From NCBI GenBank assembly GCA_029251165.1, contig JAQXDW010000089.1:186001-250000 (forward strand): DNA of 64,000 nucleotides, given 5' to 3'. This document shows, piece by piece, positions 1 to 9,672 of this stretch. Positions within the stretch are counted from its first letter, which is position 1. Each line of letters opens with the position of its first letter. Source of the stretch: Myxococcota bacterium. Lineage in GTDB: Bacteria > Myxococcota_A > UBA796. The notes under the pieces are model-generated. The model searched no databases. It was given only the letters and a program-made list of their open reading frames with translations, and was not told where the DNA came from. The position numbers and the translations under genes are program-made.

Positions 1-1
1 C

Positions 2-3000
2 GACCTCGAGGTTGAAGAGACCAGCACCGACATTGAGGAGGACTGGGAGGGCTTCAGCAGCGAGAGCAGCAGCTGGGACTACTGGGGCTCCGATGGCTGG
101 GAGAACCGAGAGGACCCGTGCCACTCCGGCTACTACCAGCAGTTCTATGATCACAACATCACCGCCACGCGCAGCGTCCTGATCAGCGACGTCGGCCTGA
201 TGGCGCGCCAGGGGAGCGACGGGCAGATCGTGACCATCGTCACCGATCTCCGCACCGCCCAGCCCCTCTCCGGCGCAACCGTTGAGCTGCTCGACTACCA
301 GCAGCAGCCAATGGACTCTGGCACCACCGGCACCTCCGGCATGCTCACCCTGGAGGGCGATCGAAAGCCGTTCGTTCTCCACGCCACGTCCGGCGAGCAG
401 AGCGCCTGGCTGAAGCTCGATCGCGGCGGCAGCCTGGCGATGGGCCACTTAGACATCGCCGGAGCCCCGATCAGCGATGGGCTGAAGGGTGCCCTGTATG
501 GAGAGCGGGGGGTGTGGCGTCCGGGCGACGACATCCACCTCACCTTCGTGCTGTTCGATCGCGAGGCCCGCCTGCCCGAGGACCATCCAGTCCAGTTTGA
601 GCTGCGGGATCCCCACGGACAGACCATCGAGAAGCGCACCCTCACCGACGGACTCAACGGCTTCTACAGCCTCTCGACGGCAACCGATGCCGATGCGCTG
701 ACCGGCAACTACACCGCTCGGGTCACGGTCGGCGGCGCGACCTTCGACAAGGTCCTCCGGGTCGAGACCATCATGCCCAACCGCCTCAAGATCGAGCTGG
801 ACTCGTCTGCGGACATCCTCGCTGGTCCAGAGACTCGGCTGACCGCAGCGCTCCGCTCTGAGTGGCTGCATGGCGCGGCCGCAGGAAACCTCGACGCCGC
901 CATCGAGCTGACGCTGCTCCCGAGGCGAACGACGTTCCCAAAGTACGACGGCTTCACCTTCGACAACCCGACCGCGACGTTCGAGTCTGAGGCGGCGGAG
1001 CTCTTCAAGGGTACCCTCGACGACAGCGGCGAGATCGCCGTGGATGTGCCGATCGAGATCCCCGACGGAGCACCTGGAATGCTGAGCGCGAAGCTGCGAA
1101 CACGGGTGTTCGAGCCCAGCGGAGCAGCGAGCATGGACGAGTTCTCCATCCCCGTCTCGCCCCACGAGCGCTACATCGGCATCAAGACCCCCAAGGGCGA
1201 CGCGGCGCGGGGAATGCTGCTGACCGATGTACCCCACACCGTCGAGATCGCTGCGGTCGATGCAGAGGGAGACGCGGTTGCCAGCGGCGAGGTCGAGCTG
1301 AAGCTGTACAAGATCGGCTGGCGCTGGTGGTGGGAGTCTGGTGCGGAGAGCCTGGCAGAGTACGCTGGGACCCACAGCCACGAGGCCATCGCCGCGGGCA
1401 CCGCGACCATCAAGGACGGTCAGGCGCGCTGGGACTTCCAGGTCGACTATCCGCAGTGGGGTCGGTACCTGCTGCTGGCAACCGATCCTGGCGGGCACAC
1501 CACCGGCAAGGTCATGTACATCGACTGGCCCGGCTGGGCGGGTCGGGGGCAGAAAGAGAACCCCGGCGGAGCCAGCGTGCTCAGCCTGTCCACGGAGCAG
1601 GAGTCTGTCGAGGTCGGCCAGGAGGTCACCCTCAACATTCCCACCTCTGGCACCGGACGGGTCCTGATCAGCCTGGAGAGCGGCACCCGGGTGCTCAAGG
1701 CGGACTGGGTGGAGCCGAAGGGCGACACCACCACCTACACCTTCACCGCGACCCCAGAGATGGCACCGGGCGTCTACGCCAACGTCACTCTGCTCCAGCC
1801 GCATGCCAGCACCGAGAACGACCACCCGATCCGGATGTACGGCGTGCAGCCGATCTCGGTCATCGACCCGTCCACGAAGCTGAGCCCAGAGATCGAGACC
1901 GCGCCCGTCTTCGAGCCGGAGTCCACCGCGACAGTCACCGTCCGAGAGACCAGCGGCCGGCCGATGACCTACACCCTCGCCATCGTCGACGAGGGGCTGC
2001 TCGGGCTCACCCGCTTTGAGACCCCGCGCCTGTGGGACGGCTTCTATGCCCGTGAGGCCCTCGGAGTGCGCTCCTGGGATCTCTTCGACCTGGTCGCCGG
2101 GGCGTACGGCGGCGCGCTGGAGGGGATGCTCGCCATCGGCGGCGACGGCATGGCGGAGGAAGTCACCCCGCCCAAGGCCAACCGATTCCCACCAATGGTT
2201 CGATTTGAGGGTCCCTTTGAGCTCGAGGATGGTGCCACCGCGACCCACGACATCGACATCCCGCAGTACATCGGAGAGGTCCGGGTGATGGTGGTCGCTG
2301 GAGACGCCGGGGCGTTCGGAAGCGCCGAGCGCAGCGTAAAGGTGAAGCGCCCGCTGATGGTGCTTGCGGGGCTGCCCCGAGTCCTCGGACCGCAGGAGGA
2401 GCTCGACCTGCCGATCTCGGTGTTTGCACTTGAAGACGACATCGAGAATGTCACCGTCGAGGTCGAGGTCGAGGGCCCCTTAGAGCTGCTCGGCAGCGAC
2501 ACCCGCGCGCTGACCTTCCGCCAGGCCGGCGATCAGACCATCGACTTCGGCCTCAAGGTCGCTGGAGCGCTGGGGGTCGGGCGCATTCATGTCGTCGCGA
2601 CCAGCGGGAAGCACGTCGCCGAGCAGACCATCGAGATCGACATCCGGCATCCGGGCTCCGAGGCGGTCGCAGTCCTCGGCGGTGAGATCGCGCCAGGCCA
2701 GGACTGGGGGGCGATGCTGTCTCCGATCGGACTGGTCAACACCAACAGCGCGATGCTGGAGCTGTCACGGGTTCCGCCGATGGACCTGGACCGGCAGCTC
2801 GATGGCCTCATCCGCTACCCCCACGGCTGCGTCGAGCAGACCACCTCGGGGGCCTTCCCGCAGCTTCACCTCGCCAGCCTCCTTGAGCTGCCCGCAGCGC
2901 GTCAGGCAGAGGTCCGCAACCACATCAACGCCGCCATCGGACGCCTCAAGCGATTCCAGACCCGCAGCGGCGGCTTCGCATACTGGCCCGGTCTCCCGGG

Positions 3001-4141
3001 AGCAGACGACTGGGGCAGCAGCTACGCCGGGCACTTTCTCGTGGAGGCCGAGCGGGCGGGCTACCTGCTGCCATCAGGCGTGAAGGCTGACTGGATTGGC
3101 TACCAGCAGGACATGGCGAACCGCTGGGTTCGAGAAGGCGAGCGCTCGGATCTGGAGCAGGCCTACCGCCTCTACACCCTCGCCCTGGCTGGGCAGCCCG
3201 CGATGGGCGCGATGAACCGGCTGAGGTCCATCCCGCTCTCCGACAGCGCACAGTGGCGGCTCGCAGCGACCTACCAGCTCGCCGGGCAGCCCGAGGTCGC
3301 ACGACAGCTCGCCAAGTCGGCAGCCATGGCGGTCTCCGAGACCCATGAGCTGACCGGCACCTACGGCTCCCCGCTGCGTGACCGGGCGATGATTCTGGAG
3401 GCCAGCGTGCTGATCGGGCTGGACAGCACGGAGCTCGCGCGCTCGGTCTCTTCGGATCTTACACAGGGCGCCCACTCCACCCAGAGCACAGCGTACGCGC
3501 TCCTCGCGCTGGCTCGGTTCGCTGGTGCAGACCGCAGCAGCCCGCTGGCATATTCGTGGAGCGTGGGCACGGCATCGGACACGGGCACGCTGAGCAAGCC
3601 GATCACACAGATCCCGCTCTCTCCGCTCAGCGGTCGGCTCTCCGTGCAGAACTCCGGCGCCACGCCGCTGTTCGCCCGGGTCATCCAGCGTGGTCTGCCG
3701 GAGGTCGGCAAGGACGAAGCGAGCGCCAGCGGCCTGGAGCTGACGGTCACCTACCGCGACGGCAACAACAAGCCCGTCGACCCGCAGACGTTGGCGCAAG
3801 GGACCGACTTTGAGGCGGTCATCACGGTCCGCAACCCGACCGCCTCGCGCCTCGACGAGCTCGCCCTCACACAGATCGTGCCCTCGGGCTGGGAGATCCA
3901 CAGCGAGTCCTCCGGCACCGGTGAGTCGTATGACTACCGAGAGGTCCGAGACGACCGGGTGCACACCTACTTCGACCTTGCCGGCAGCGCCGCAGTGACC
4001 TTCACCGTCAACCTTCACGCCAGCTACCAGGGCGAGTACTACCTGCCGCCGGTTCATGTCGAGGCGATGTACGACCCGACCCTCCACGCCCGAGAGATGG
4101 GCCAGTGGATCGCGGTCGTCGAAGACGTCCCGGAGGGGTGA
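2..4141 (+). CDS. Bacterial alpha-2-macroglobulin family protein (5' partial)
   Basis: The frame is open from the left edge of the window, so the N-terminus is missing; 1379 residues are visible. Repeated macroglobulin-type beta domains fill the first two thirds. The thioester motif CVEQ (in YPHGCVEQTTS, Cys codon at 2828) is intact and is followed by an alpha-helical thioester-domain stretch (NHINAAIGRLKRFQTRSGGF) and a C-terminal receptor-binding-like beta domain. Bacterial A2Ms are periplasmic protease traps that snare attacking proteases through the thioester. The stop lies 3 bases before the PBP1C start, the same pairing as yfhM-pbpC in E. coli, where trapping is thought to be coupled to wall repair. 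Function is assigned from family and context and is well supported; the lipobox expected at the N-terminus cannot be checked. Confidence 0.95.
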   Translation, partial: DLEVEETSTDIEEDWEGFSSESSSWDYWGSDGWENREDPCHSGYYQQFYDHNITATRSVLISDVGLMARQGSDGQIVTIVTDLRTAQPLSGATVELLDYQQQPMDSGTTGTSGMLTLEGDRKPFVLHATSGEQSAWLKLDRGGSLAMGHLDIAGAPISDGLKGALYGERGVWRPGDDIHLTFVLFDREARLPEDHPVQFELRDPHGQTIEKRTLTDGLNGFYSLSTATDADALTGNYTARVTVGGATFDKVLRVETIMPNRLKIELDSSADILAGPETRLTAALRSEWLHGAAAGNLDAAIELTLLPRRTTFPKYDGFTFDNPTATFESEAAELFKGTLDDSGEIAVDVPIEIPDGAPGMLSAKLRTRVFEPSGAASMDEFSIPVSPHERYIGIKTPKGDAARGMLLTDVPHTVEIAAVDAEGDAVASGEVELKLYKIGWRWWWESGAESLAEYAGTHSHEAIAAGTATIKDGQARWDFQVDYPQWGRYLLLATDPGGHTTGKVMYIDWPGWAGRGQKENPGGASVLSLSTEQESVEVGQEVTLNIPTSGTGRVLISLESGTRVLKADWVEPKGDTTTYTFTATPEMAPGVYANVTLLQPHASTENDHPIRMYGVQPISVIDPSTKLSPEIETAPVFEPESTATVTVRETSGRPMTYTLAIVDEGLLGLTRFETPRLWDGFYAREALGVRSWDLFDLVAGAYGGALEGMLAIGGDGMAEEVTPPKANRFPPMVRFEGPFELEDGATATHDIDIPQYIGEVRVMVVAGDAGAFGSAERSVKVKRPLMVLAGLPRVLGPQEELDLPISVFALEDDIENVTVEVEVEGPLELLGSDTRALTFRQAGDQTIDFGLKVAGALGVGRIHVVATSGKHVAEQTIEIDIRHPGSEAVAVLGGEIAPGQDWGAMLSPIGLVNTNSAMLELSRVPPMDLDRQLDGLIRYPHGCVEQTTSGAFPQLHLASLLELPAARQAEVRNHINAAIGRLKRFQTRSGGFAYWPGLPGADDWGSSYAGHFLVEAERAGYLLPSGVKADWIGYQQDMANRWVREGERSDLEQAYRLYTLALAGQPAMGAMNRLRSIPLSDSAQWRLAATYQLAGQPEVARQLAKSAAMAVSETHELTGTYGSPLRDRAMILEASVLIGLDSTELARSVSSDLTQGAHSTQSTAYALLALARFAGADRSSPLAYSWSVGTASDTGTLSKPITQIPLSPLSGRLSVQNSGATPLFARVIQRGLPEVGKDEASASGLELTVTYRDGNNKPVDPQTLAQGTDFEAVITVRNPTASRLDELALTQIVPSGWEIHSESSGTGESYDYREVRDDRVHTYFDLAGSAAVTFTVNLHASYQGEYYLPPVHVEAMYDPTLHAREMGQWIAVVEDVPEG

Positions 4142-4144
4142 GCG

Positions 4145-6436
4145 ATGCGACGCCGAAGAATCCTTGTCATCACACTGCTGCTCGGACTCATCGGCTTCCT
4201 CTGCCTGCCGGTGGCCCGCATCGAGCGGCCGGCCTCCACGGTCCTGCTCGACGGCGAGGGCCGCCTGCTCGGAGCGCGCATCGCCGCCGATGAGCAGTGG
4301 CGCTTTCCCGCGACCGGCCAGACCCCAGAGCGGTTCGCTGCGGCCCTTCTCGCGGCAGAGGACAAGCGCTTTCGCAGTCATCCAGGCGTCGATCCTGTTG
4401 CGGTGGTCCGGGCCGCTCGGCAGAACCTTAGAGCGCGGCGCGTGGTCAGCGGTGCCTCCACGCTGACCATGCAGGTCATCCGAATCAGCCGAGAGAATCC
4501 AGCCAGAACCCTGCCCGAGAAGGCCCTGGAGGCCGCCCTGGCCCTGCGACTGGAGGCTGCGGAGTCCAAGGAGACCATCCTCTCCATGTATGCACACAAC
4601 GCCCCCTTCGGAGGCAACACGGTGGGGGTTGAGGCCGCGAGCTGGCGGTACTTCGGACGTCCGGCGGCAGATCTGTCCTGGGCCGAGGCCGCCACCCTCG
4701 CTGCGCTCCCGAATTCTCCGGGACTCATCCATCCCGGCCGCAACCGAGGTGCCCTCCAGGCACGGCGCGACCACATCCTCACCACCCTCCACGACCACGC
4801 CGTCATCTCCCAGACCGACCTTGAGCTGGCGAAGCTTGAGCCCCTGCCGGGCGAGCCCCTGGCCATCCGCCGGCTCGCCCCTCACCTCCTCGCCCACGCA
4901 CGGCAAACCGCTCCAGACACCTGGCGCTTCGAGACAACCCTGGACGCCGGCCTCCAGGAGCGCTCGACCGAGGTGATCTGGCGTCATCACGAGCGGCTGA
5001 TGGGGCTCGGGGTTGGAAACGCAGCAGCCTTGATGGTCCACCTTCCGACCGGCGAGGTCCGCGCGTGGGTCGGAAACGTTCCAGACTTCACCGCAGACCG
5101 CGGGAACCACGTCGACATCGTGACCGCCTCCCGCAGCACCGGCAGCCTGCTCAAGCCGTTTCTGTACGCTGCGATGCTGGAGTCTGGTGAGCTGCTGCCT
5201 GATCAGCTCATCGCAGACGTCCCGATGCGCATCGGCGGCTTCGCACCCGAGAACTTCGATCGGGCCTACCAGGGCGCCCTGCCAGCATCTGCTGCGCTGG
5301 CTCGCTCCCGAAACGTCCCGGCAGCCTGGATGCTCAAGGAGTATGGCGTCGAGCGATTCTATGAGCACCTCAAGGGCCTGGGCATGACGACCCTGCACCG
5401 ACCGGCAGCGGACTATGGGCTGTCGCTGATCCTCGGCGGCGCAGAGGGCACGCTGTGGGATCTGGTCGGCATGTACCGTGCACTGGGGGTCGCCGTTGGT
5501 CACGAGGCAGGCACCGAGATGCCGAGCATGCACTGGCTGGCCGGGACCGCTGAGCCGTCAGCGCCACGCGTGGAGTCTGCTGCAGCCTGGTCGACAGTCG
5601 AGGCCCTGCTGGAGGTCAACCGACCTGGCGTTCATGGTTCATGGCGCGCGTTCGACAGCAGCCGCCGCATCGCCTGGAAGACCGGCACGAGCATGGGCTT
5701 CCGAGATGGCTGGGCCATCGGAGTCAGCCCGGAGTGGGCGGTCGGAGTGTGGGTCGGAAATGCCGACGGTGAAGGCCGTCCAGAGCTGACGGGATACGCC
5801 GCAGCGGCACCGGTCCTGTTCGATCTGTTCGATCTCGTGGACACCGGGGGCTGGTTTGACGAGCCGTACGCAGACACCGTCTCTGTGGAGCTGTGTGCAC
5901 ACTCCGGGATGCGTGCTGGAGCAGACTGTGCGGAGACCATGACGGCATCGGTGCCCCGCTCAGGCCTGCGGGGTCAGGGCTGCGGATACTGCCAGCGCGT
6001 CCATGTCCACGACGGACAGCGGGTGCACGCCCAGTGTGCCGAGGAGATGGAGCCGGCGTCCTGGTTCGTGCTGCCGCCGGCAGAGGAATGGTTCTACCAG
6101 CGCAGACACAGCGACTACCGCGCCCTTCCCGAGTGGGCCGAGGACTGCACGCCTCCAGAAGAGGACCACCCGCCGCTGTCGTGTGTCTCTCCCAGACCAG
6201 GGGCGCTCCTCGATGTCCCGGTGGAGCTGAATGGAGAGCGCGGAAAGGTCGTCTTTGAGGCTGCACACCGAGAGCCGGAGACGACGATCCACTGGCACCT
6301 CGACGAGCAGTATGTGGCATCGACCCGGACCCTTCATCAGGTGTCGCTGTCCCCCGAGCCGGGCGCGCACAGGCTCACGCTTGTCGACGAGTCGGGCGCG
6401 CGGGTCAGCCGGAGCTTTACAGTGGCGGAGCGGTGA
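4145..6436 (+). CDS. pbpC: Penicillin-binding protein 1C (bifunctional glycosyltransferase/transpeptidase)
   Basis: 763 residues, normal for PBP1C. A single N-terminal membrane segment (about residues 6-22) is followed by a GT51 domain with the catalytic-Glu motif AAEDKRFRSHPGV (Glu near 71) and GASTLTMQ (near 102). The transpeptidase domain has SLLK (Ser 334), SRN (about 383) and KTGT (Lys 512). A Cys-rich segment and a C-terminal beta domain of the BiPBP_C type follow. It polymerises and cross-links peptidoglycan in the periplasm. The start is 3 bases after the A2M stop, so the two are almost certainly cotranscribed and perhaps translationally coupled. All key residues seen are conserved. 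Confidence 0.96.
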   Translation: MRRRRILVITLLLGLIGFLCLPVARIERPASTVLLDGEGRLLGARIAADEQWRFPATGQTPERFAAALLAAEDKRFRSHPGVDPVAVVRAARQNLRARRVVSGASTLTMQVIRISRENPARTLPEKALEAALALRLEAAESKETILSMYAHNAPFGGNTVGVEAASWRYFGRPAADLSWAEAATLAALPNSPGLIHPGRNRGALQARRDHILTTLHDHAVISQTDLELAKLEPLPGEPLAIRRLAPHLLAHARQTAPDTWRFETTLDAGLQERSTEVIWRHHERLMGLGVGNAAALMVHLPTGEVRAWVGNVPDFTADRGNHVDIVTASRSTGSLLKPFLYAAMLESGELLPDQLIADVPMRIGGFAPENFDRAYQGALPASAALARSRNVPAAWMLKEYGVERFYEHLKGLGMTTLHRPAADYGLSLILGGAEGTLWDLVGMYRALGVAVGHEAGTEMPSMHWLAGTAEPSAPRVESAAAWSTVEALLEVNRPGVHGSWRAFDSSRRIAWKTGTSMGFRDGWAIGVSPEWAVGVWVGNADGEGRPELTGYAAAAPVLFDLFDLVDTGGWFDEPYADTVSVELCAHSGMRAGADCAETMTASVPRSGLRGQGCGYCQRVHVHDGQRVHAQCAEEMEPASWFVLPPAEEWFYQRRHSDYRALPEWAEDCTPPEEDHPPLSCVSPRPGALLDVPVELNGERGKVVFEAAHREPETTIHWHLDEQYVASTRTLHQVSLSPEPGAHRLTLVDESGARVSRSFTVAER

Positions 6437-6471
6437 GGATGCTGCCCAGAGCACTCACCAGCCCATGAGGC

Positions 6472-8139
6472 TCAACGCGCAGCGCGAAAGCCGACCATCT
6501 CCAGCCGATAGTCAGGGTGGAAGCTTCGGCGTGACCAGGTCTTGAGGGTCGGAGCGTCAAACATCCAGGCGCCACCACGGACCACCGTGCTCCCCCGCTC
6601 CGCGCCGGCAGGGTTGCGGGGGTTGCGCAGCGGACCGTCCAGGTAGAACGCCGCATCATCGACGTCATCGCACCACTCCCAGACGTTCCCGACCAGATCC
6701 TCAACACCATACGGCGAGGCGCCGCCCGGGTGAGCATTGACCGGCGCGGTTCCCTTGCTGGGGTGGGTGTTGAAGTGAGCGTGCTCGGCTCCGGGTGCGC
6801 TGCGTCCCCAGGGGTAGCGCCGACCATCTGTGCCTCGGGCAGCCTTTTCCCACTCCGCCTCGTTCGGAAGCCGCAGCCCGGCCCAATTGCAGTACGCGCG
6901 CGCATCCCGCCAGGACACGAAGACGACCGGATGATCGGCGAGGTGGAGCGGGAGCACTCCCCCGGTCCAGTGCGACAAGAAGCGATGCGCCTCGCCGTCG
7001 GATGGACGGTAGCCCGTCGCCTTGAGGAACCGAGAGAACTGAAGGTTGGTGACGGGATAGCGATCGATGTAGCAGGCATCCAGCCAGACCTCTCGTCGAT
7101 GAGGTCCCAGGAGAAAGACGCCCGCCGGCACGAGCTTCAGGGCGCTGCCGTGGGAGTGGTGGATGGTCGCGGGACGAGGCTGCGCAGGAGTGCGTCGGGC
7201 ATTGATCCCGGAGAGCGCCTCGGTGAGTCGCGCCTTGAGGAGTTCGCAGTCCTGAGGACGGGCGCTCGGCTCCTTGGCGAGGCAGTCCAGCACAAGCGCC
7301 TCGAGGGGCTCAGGGAGATCGTCTCGGAAGGCAGAAGGTAGCGGCGGCGACTGGGTGACGTGCGCCATCATCAGCGAGAAGTTGTTCTCGTGCTCAAACG
7401 GCCCCCGGCCACACAGGGACTCGTACAGGGTGACTCCGAGAGAGTAGATGTCGGTGCGGTGATCGAGACGCTCAGGATGCTGCACCTGCTCCGGCGACAT
7501 GTAGCGACAGGTACCGATGAGCGCACCGGTCATGGTGTAGGTCGTGCCCTCCAGGACCTTGGCGATGCCAAAGTCGATGACCTTCGGTGTCCAGCCCCCC
7601 GGATCCGAGCGGAGCAGGATGTTGCCGGGCTTGAGGTCGCGGTGGATGATGCCGATCTGGTGGGCATCGGCCATCGCCTCAAGCACCCCGAAGAACACCC
7701 CCTCCAGCTCAGAGAGCGGAATCTGCCCCTGCCAGGCCAGCAGCGCGCGCTCGAGACTCTGCCCCTCGATGATCTCCATGACCATCGCAAGGACCGCTTC
7801 AGTGTCGATGAGATCAAAGACTGTGGCGACGTTTCTGTGGCTCCAGCGGGTCATCAACCGAGCCTCGCGGATGAACCGGCGCCGGATGCCCTTGTCGCCC
7901 ATGAGGTTGCTGTGCAGGGTCTTGATCGCGACGGGTCGACCGAGGGTGGTGTCGATGGCGCGGTAGACAATCCCCATTCCGCCCTCGCCGATGACCGACT
8001 CGACGGCATAATTTCCGGCCAGGAGCGTTCCTGGAGCCAGGTATCGCGGTGGCGGCAGGGGGCTGCCGACAGCCTCTGAGAAGCCACCGGTCAGGTGGAA
8101 TGTCTTCTCGATGCTGCGCTGCTTGTCGTCCCCCATCAT
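6472..8139 (-). CDS. Ser/Thr protein kinase fused to a formylglycine-generating-enzyme-like domain
   Basis: 555 residues. Residues about 42-300 form a Hanks-type kinase: glycine loop GEGGMGIVYRA (51-61), VAIK with Lys 73, HRDLKPGN (166-173), DFG (189-191), and SPEQ in the activation segment. Residues about 325-553 are a C-type-lectin-like FGE/SUMF1 domain (YPVTNLQFSRFLKATGY, LPNEAEWEKAARG, VRGGAWMF). No transmembrane helix is visible, so it is probably cytoplasmic. Such fusions occur in Myxococcota and Planctomycetes; the FGE-like part is usually thought to bind ligand rather than oxidise Cys, because sulfatase FGE needs specific active-site Cys residues that I do not see here. The start ATG at 8139 has GGAG just upstream. 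It is convergent with pbpC (35 bp gap) and divergent from the sigma-54 activator. Confidence 0.93.
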   Translation of the reverse strand: MMGDDKQRSIEKTFHLTGGFSEAVGSPLPPPRYLAPGTLLAGNYAVESVIGEGGMGIVYRAIDTTLGRPVAIKTLHSNLMGDKGIRRRFIREARLMTRWSHRNVATVFDLIDTEAVLAMVMEIIEGQSLERALLAWQGQIPLSELEGVFFGVLEAMADAHQIGIIHRDLKPGNILLRSDPGGWTPKVIDFGIAKVLEGTTYTMTGALIGTCRYMSPEQVQHPERLDHRTDIYSLGVTLYESLCGRGPFEHENNFSLMMAHVTQSPPLPSAFRDDLPEPLEALVLDCLAKEPSARPQDCELLKARLTEALSGINARRTPAQPRPATIHHSHGSALKLVPAGVFLLGPHRREVWLDACYIDRYPVTNLQFSRFLKATGYRPSDGEAHRFLSHWTGGVLPLHLADHPVVFVSWRDARAYCNWAGLRLPNEAEWEKAARGTDGRRYPWGRSAPGAEHAHFNTHPSKGTAPVNAHPGGASPYGVEDLVGNVWEWCDDVDDAAFYLDGPLRNPRNPAGAERGSTVVRGGAWMFDAPTLKTWSRRSFHPDYRLEMVGFRAAR

Positions 8140-8420
8140 CGCTCCATATCACCGGCAGTATAGAGGCCGGCCCCGGTCATGCGGGATGGCGGGCGCCCTG
8201 AAGAGTGCACCAGGAAGTGCGGGCGCCCAGAAACCTCACCTGGATCACGCCAAGAGACACGAGAAAACACCTTCAGCCGTCCCGCCGTGTGGGTGCCTTT
8301 AATCTTCCGGGTAATCACGCACCCACCAAAACAAAGCGTCAACTACTCGTCAACAGCATCAAGTGGTAACACTATTTCCGTAACAAGAGTCTCCTCTACG
8401 TCCGAGAGCGCTCGATAGAG
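8140..8420. promoter_or_regulatory. Divergent intergenic region with an inverted repeat
   Basis: 281 bp between the kinase and the sigma-54 activator, so it must hold promoters for both. The right half is noticeably AT-richer than the surroundings. It contains an 8-bp inverted repeat GTGGGTGC / GCACCCAC (8289-8296 and 8319-8326) with a 22-base spacer, which could be an operator or a weak hairpin. I found no convincing -24/-12 sigma-54 promoter by eye. Confidence 0.35.
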
Positions 8421-9428
8421 ATGCCGACAGCGTTAAGAAGAAGGGGCCACTGCCCGAGTCTGAACATCGTGCACACCCGCCCCGACCTCAGCCCGACCAT
8501 TTTCCATGGAATGGTCACTGTCTCCGCAGAGATGCGCGCGCTCTTTGCGCTGATCCGGCGCGCGGCCCAGAGCGATGTCACGGTCTTGGTTCGAGGTGAG
8601 AGCGGAACCGGGAAGGAGCTGGTCGCCCGAGCGATTCATGCGGAGAGCAGCCGCTCGGCCCAGCCCCTCCAGGCGGTCAACTGCGCAACCTTCACGCCAG
8701 AGCTGCTCGCCAGCGAACTGTTCGGTCACGTCAAGGGTGCCTTCACCGGAGCCACCCGCAGCCGCAGCGGCCTCCTCGCCCACGCCGATGGCGGCAGCCT
8801 GTTCCTCGACGAGGTCGCAGAGGTTCCGCTCTCGCTCCAGGCACGCCTGCTGCGGGTGCTGCAATTTCGCAGCTTCGCGCCCCTGGGGACGACCACCGAG
8901 CGCTCGGTGAATGTGCGCATCATCTCCGCAACCAACACCGGCCTCCGTCAGCTCGTTCAGGACGGTCGCTTCCGCGAAGATCTGATGTACCGGATCCGGG
9001 TCGTGGTGCTGTACCTCCCCCGACTCATGGAGCGGAGCGGAGATCTGGAGGCGCTGACCTGGCACCTCATCGACCAGCTCAATGCCCGTGGTCTGCGTCA
9101 GGTGCAGGGGATCTCGCCTGCCGCCTGGGCAGCCATGGAGGGCTATCCCTGGCCTGGGAACATCCGAGAGCTTCAGAACAACCTGGAGCAGGCTTTTGTC
9201 CTGGGAGAAGGCCCCGTCATCCAGCGCGCGGAGCTCGCCCGCGAGCTTCAGCTCCCCTCACCACCCCCGCCGTCCTCGCCGCAGCGCACCCTGCTCGATC
9301 TTCAGCGAGACGCACTGATTCTCGCCTGGGAAGAGACCGGCGGCAGCCGCGCTGAGATGTGCCTGCGCCTGGGCATCAGCCGCGCGACCCTCTACCGTCG
9401 CCTCAAGCATCACGGCCTGCTCGGCTGA
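8421..9428 (+). CDS. Sigma-54-dependent transcriptional activator, AAA+ plus Fis-type HTH
   Basis: 335 residues. The AAA+ domain begins almost at the N-terminus: Walker A GESGTGKE (59-66), the sigma-54-contacting loop GAFTGA (106-111), Walker B GGSLFLDEV, and the arginine-finger region FREDLMYRIRV. The C-terminus is a Fis-type helix-turn-helix (MCLRLGISRATLYRRLKHHG). The first 30 residues are too short for a receiver, GAF, PAS or FHA domain, so this is an enhancer-binding protein without a recognisable sensor; control may be by expression level or a partner protein. The divergent kinase is a possible but unproven partner. The start is uncertain: an alternative ATG lies at 8511, still upstream of Walker A. 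Confidence 0.93.
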   Translation: MPTALRRRGHCPSLNIVHTRPDLSPTIFHGMVTVSAEMRALFALIRRAAQSDVTVLVRGESGTGKELVARAIHAESSRSAQPLQAVNCATFTPELLASELFGHVKGAFTGATRSRSGLLAHADGGSLFLDEVAEVPLSLQARLLRVLQFRSFAPLGTTTERSVNVRIISATNTGLRQLVQDGRFREDLMYRIRVVVLYLPRLMERSGDLEALTWHLIDQLNARGLRQVQGISPAAWAAMEGYPWPGNIRELQNNLEQAFVLGEGPVIQRAELARELQLPSPPPPSSPQRTLLDLQRDALILAWEETGGSRAEMCLRLGISRATLYRRLKHHGLLG

Positions 9429-9436
9429 GCACTGCA

Positions 9437-9474
9437 TGCCTGCCGCCGAGCACGCCCCCGCGAGGCGGCAGGCA
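9437..9474 (+). terminator. Hairpin after the sigma-54 activator
   Basis: An 11-bp perfect stem (9437-9447 with 9464-9474) closes a 16-base loop directly after the activator stop. No T-tract follows, so it is a terminator-like or mRNA-stabilising hairpin rather than a classic intrinsic terminator. Confidence 0.5.
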
Positions 9475-9672
9475 CCAGGACTCCGCCCCCGGCACTGCCC
9501 CTCAGAGACCCTGATCAAGACGTCCATATTACACATGGTATTCGAACAATAACCGTTCACTCGTCGTGAATTAGGATGAATCACACAGCGACCGGCGCAC
9601 GCTGACTCTAAGCTGAGCGAATCGAGCGCACACAACGACTGGTCTCTGGAGGTGGCGGGGTCGATCGTTCTG

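Noticed and set aside
449-2248. Long open frame on the minus strand opposite the A2M gene
   Set aside because: High GC makes antisense frames long. It has Arg/Gly-rich composition, no domain, and lies entirely over a well-supported gene.
3074-5533. 819-codon minus-strand frame over A2M and pbpC
   Set aside because: Same reason: no motif, odd composition, and it overlaps two confident genes.
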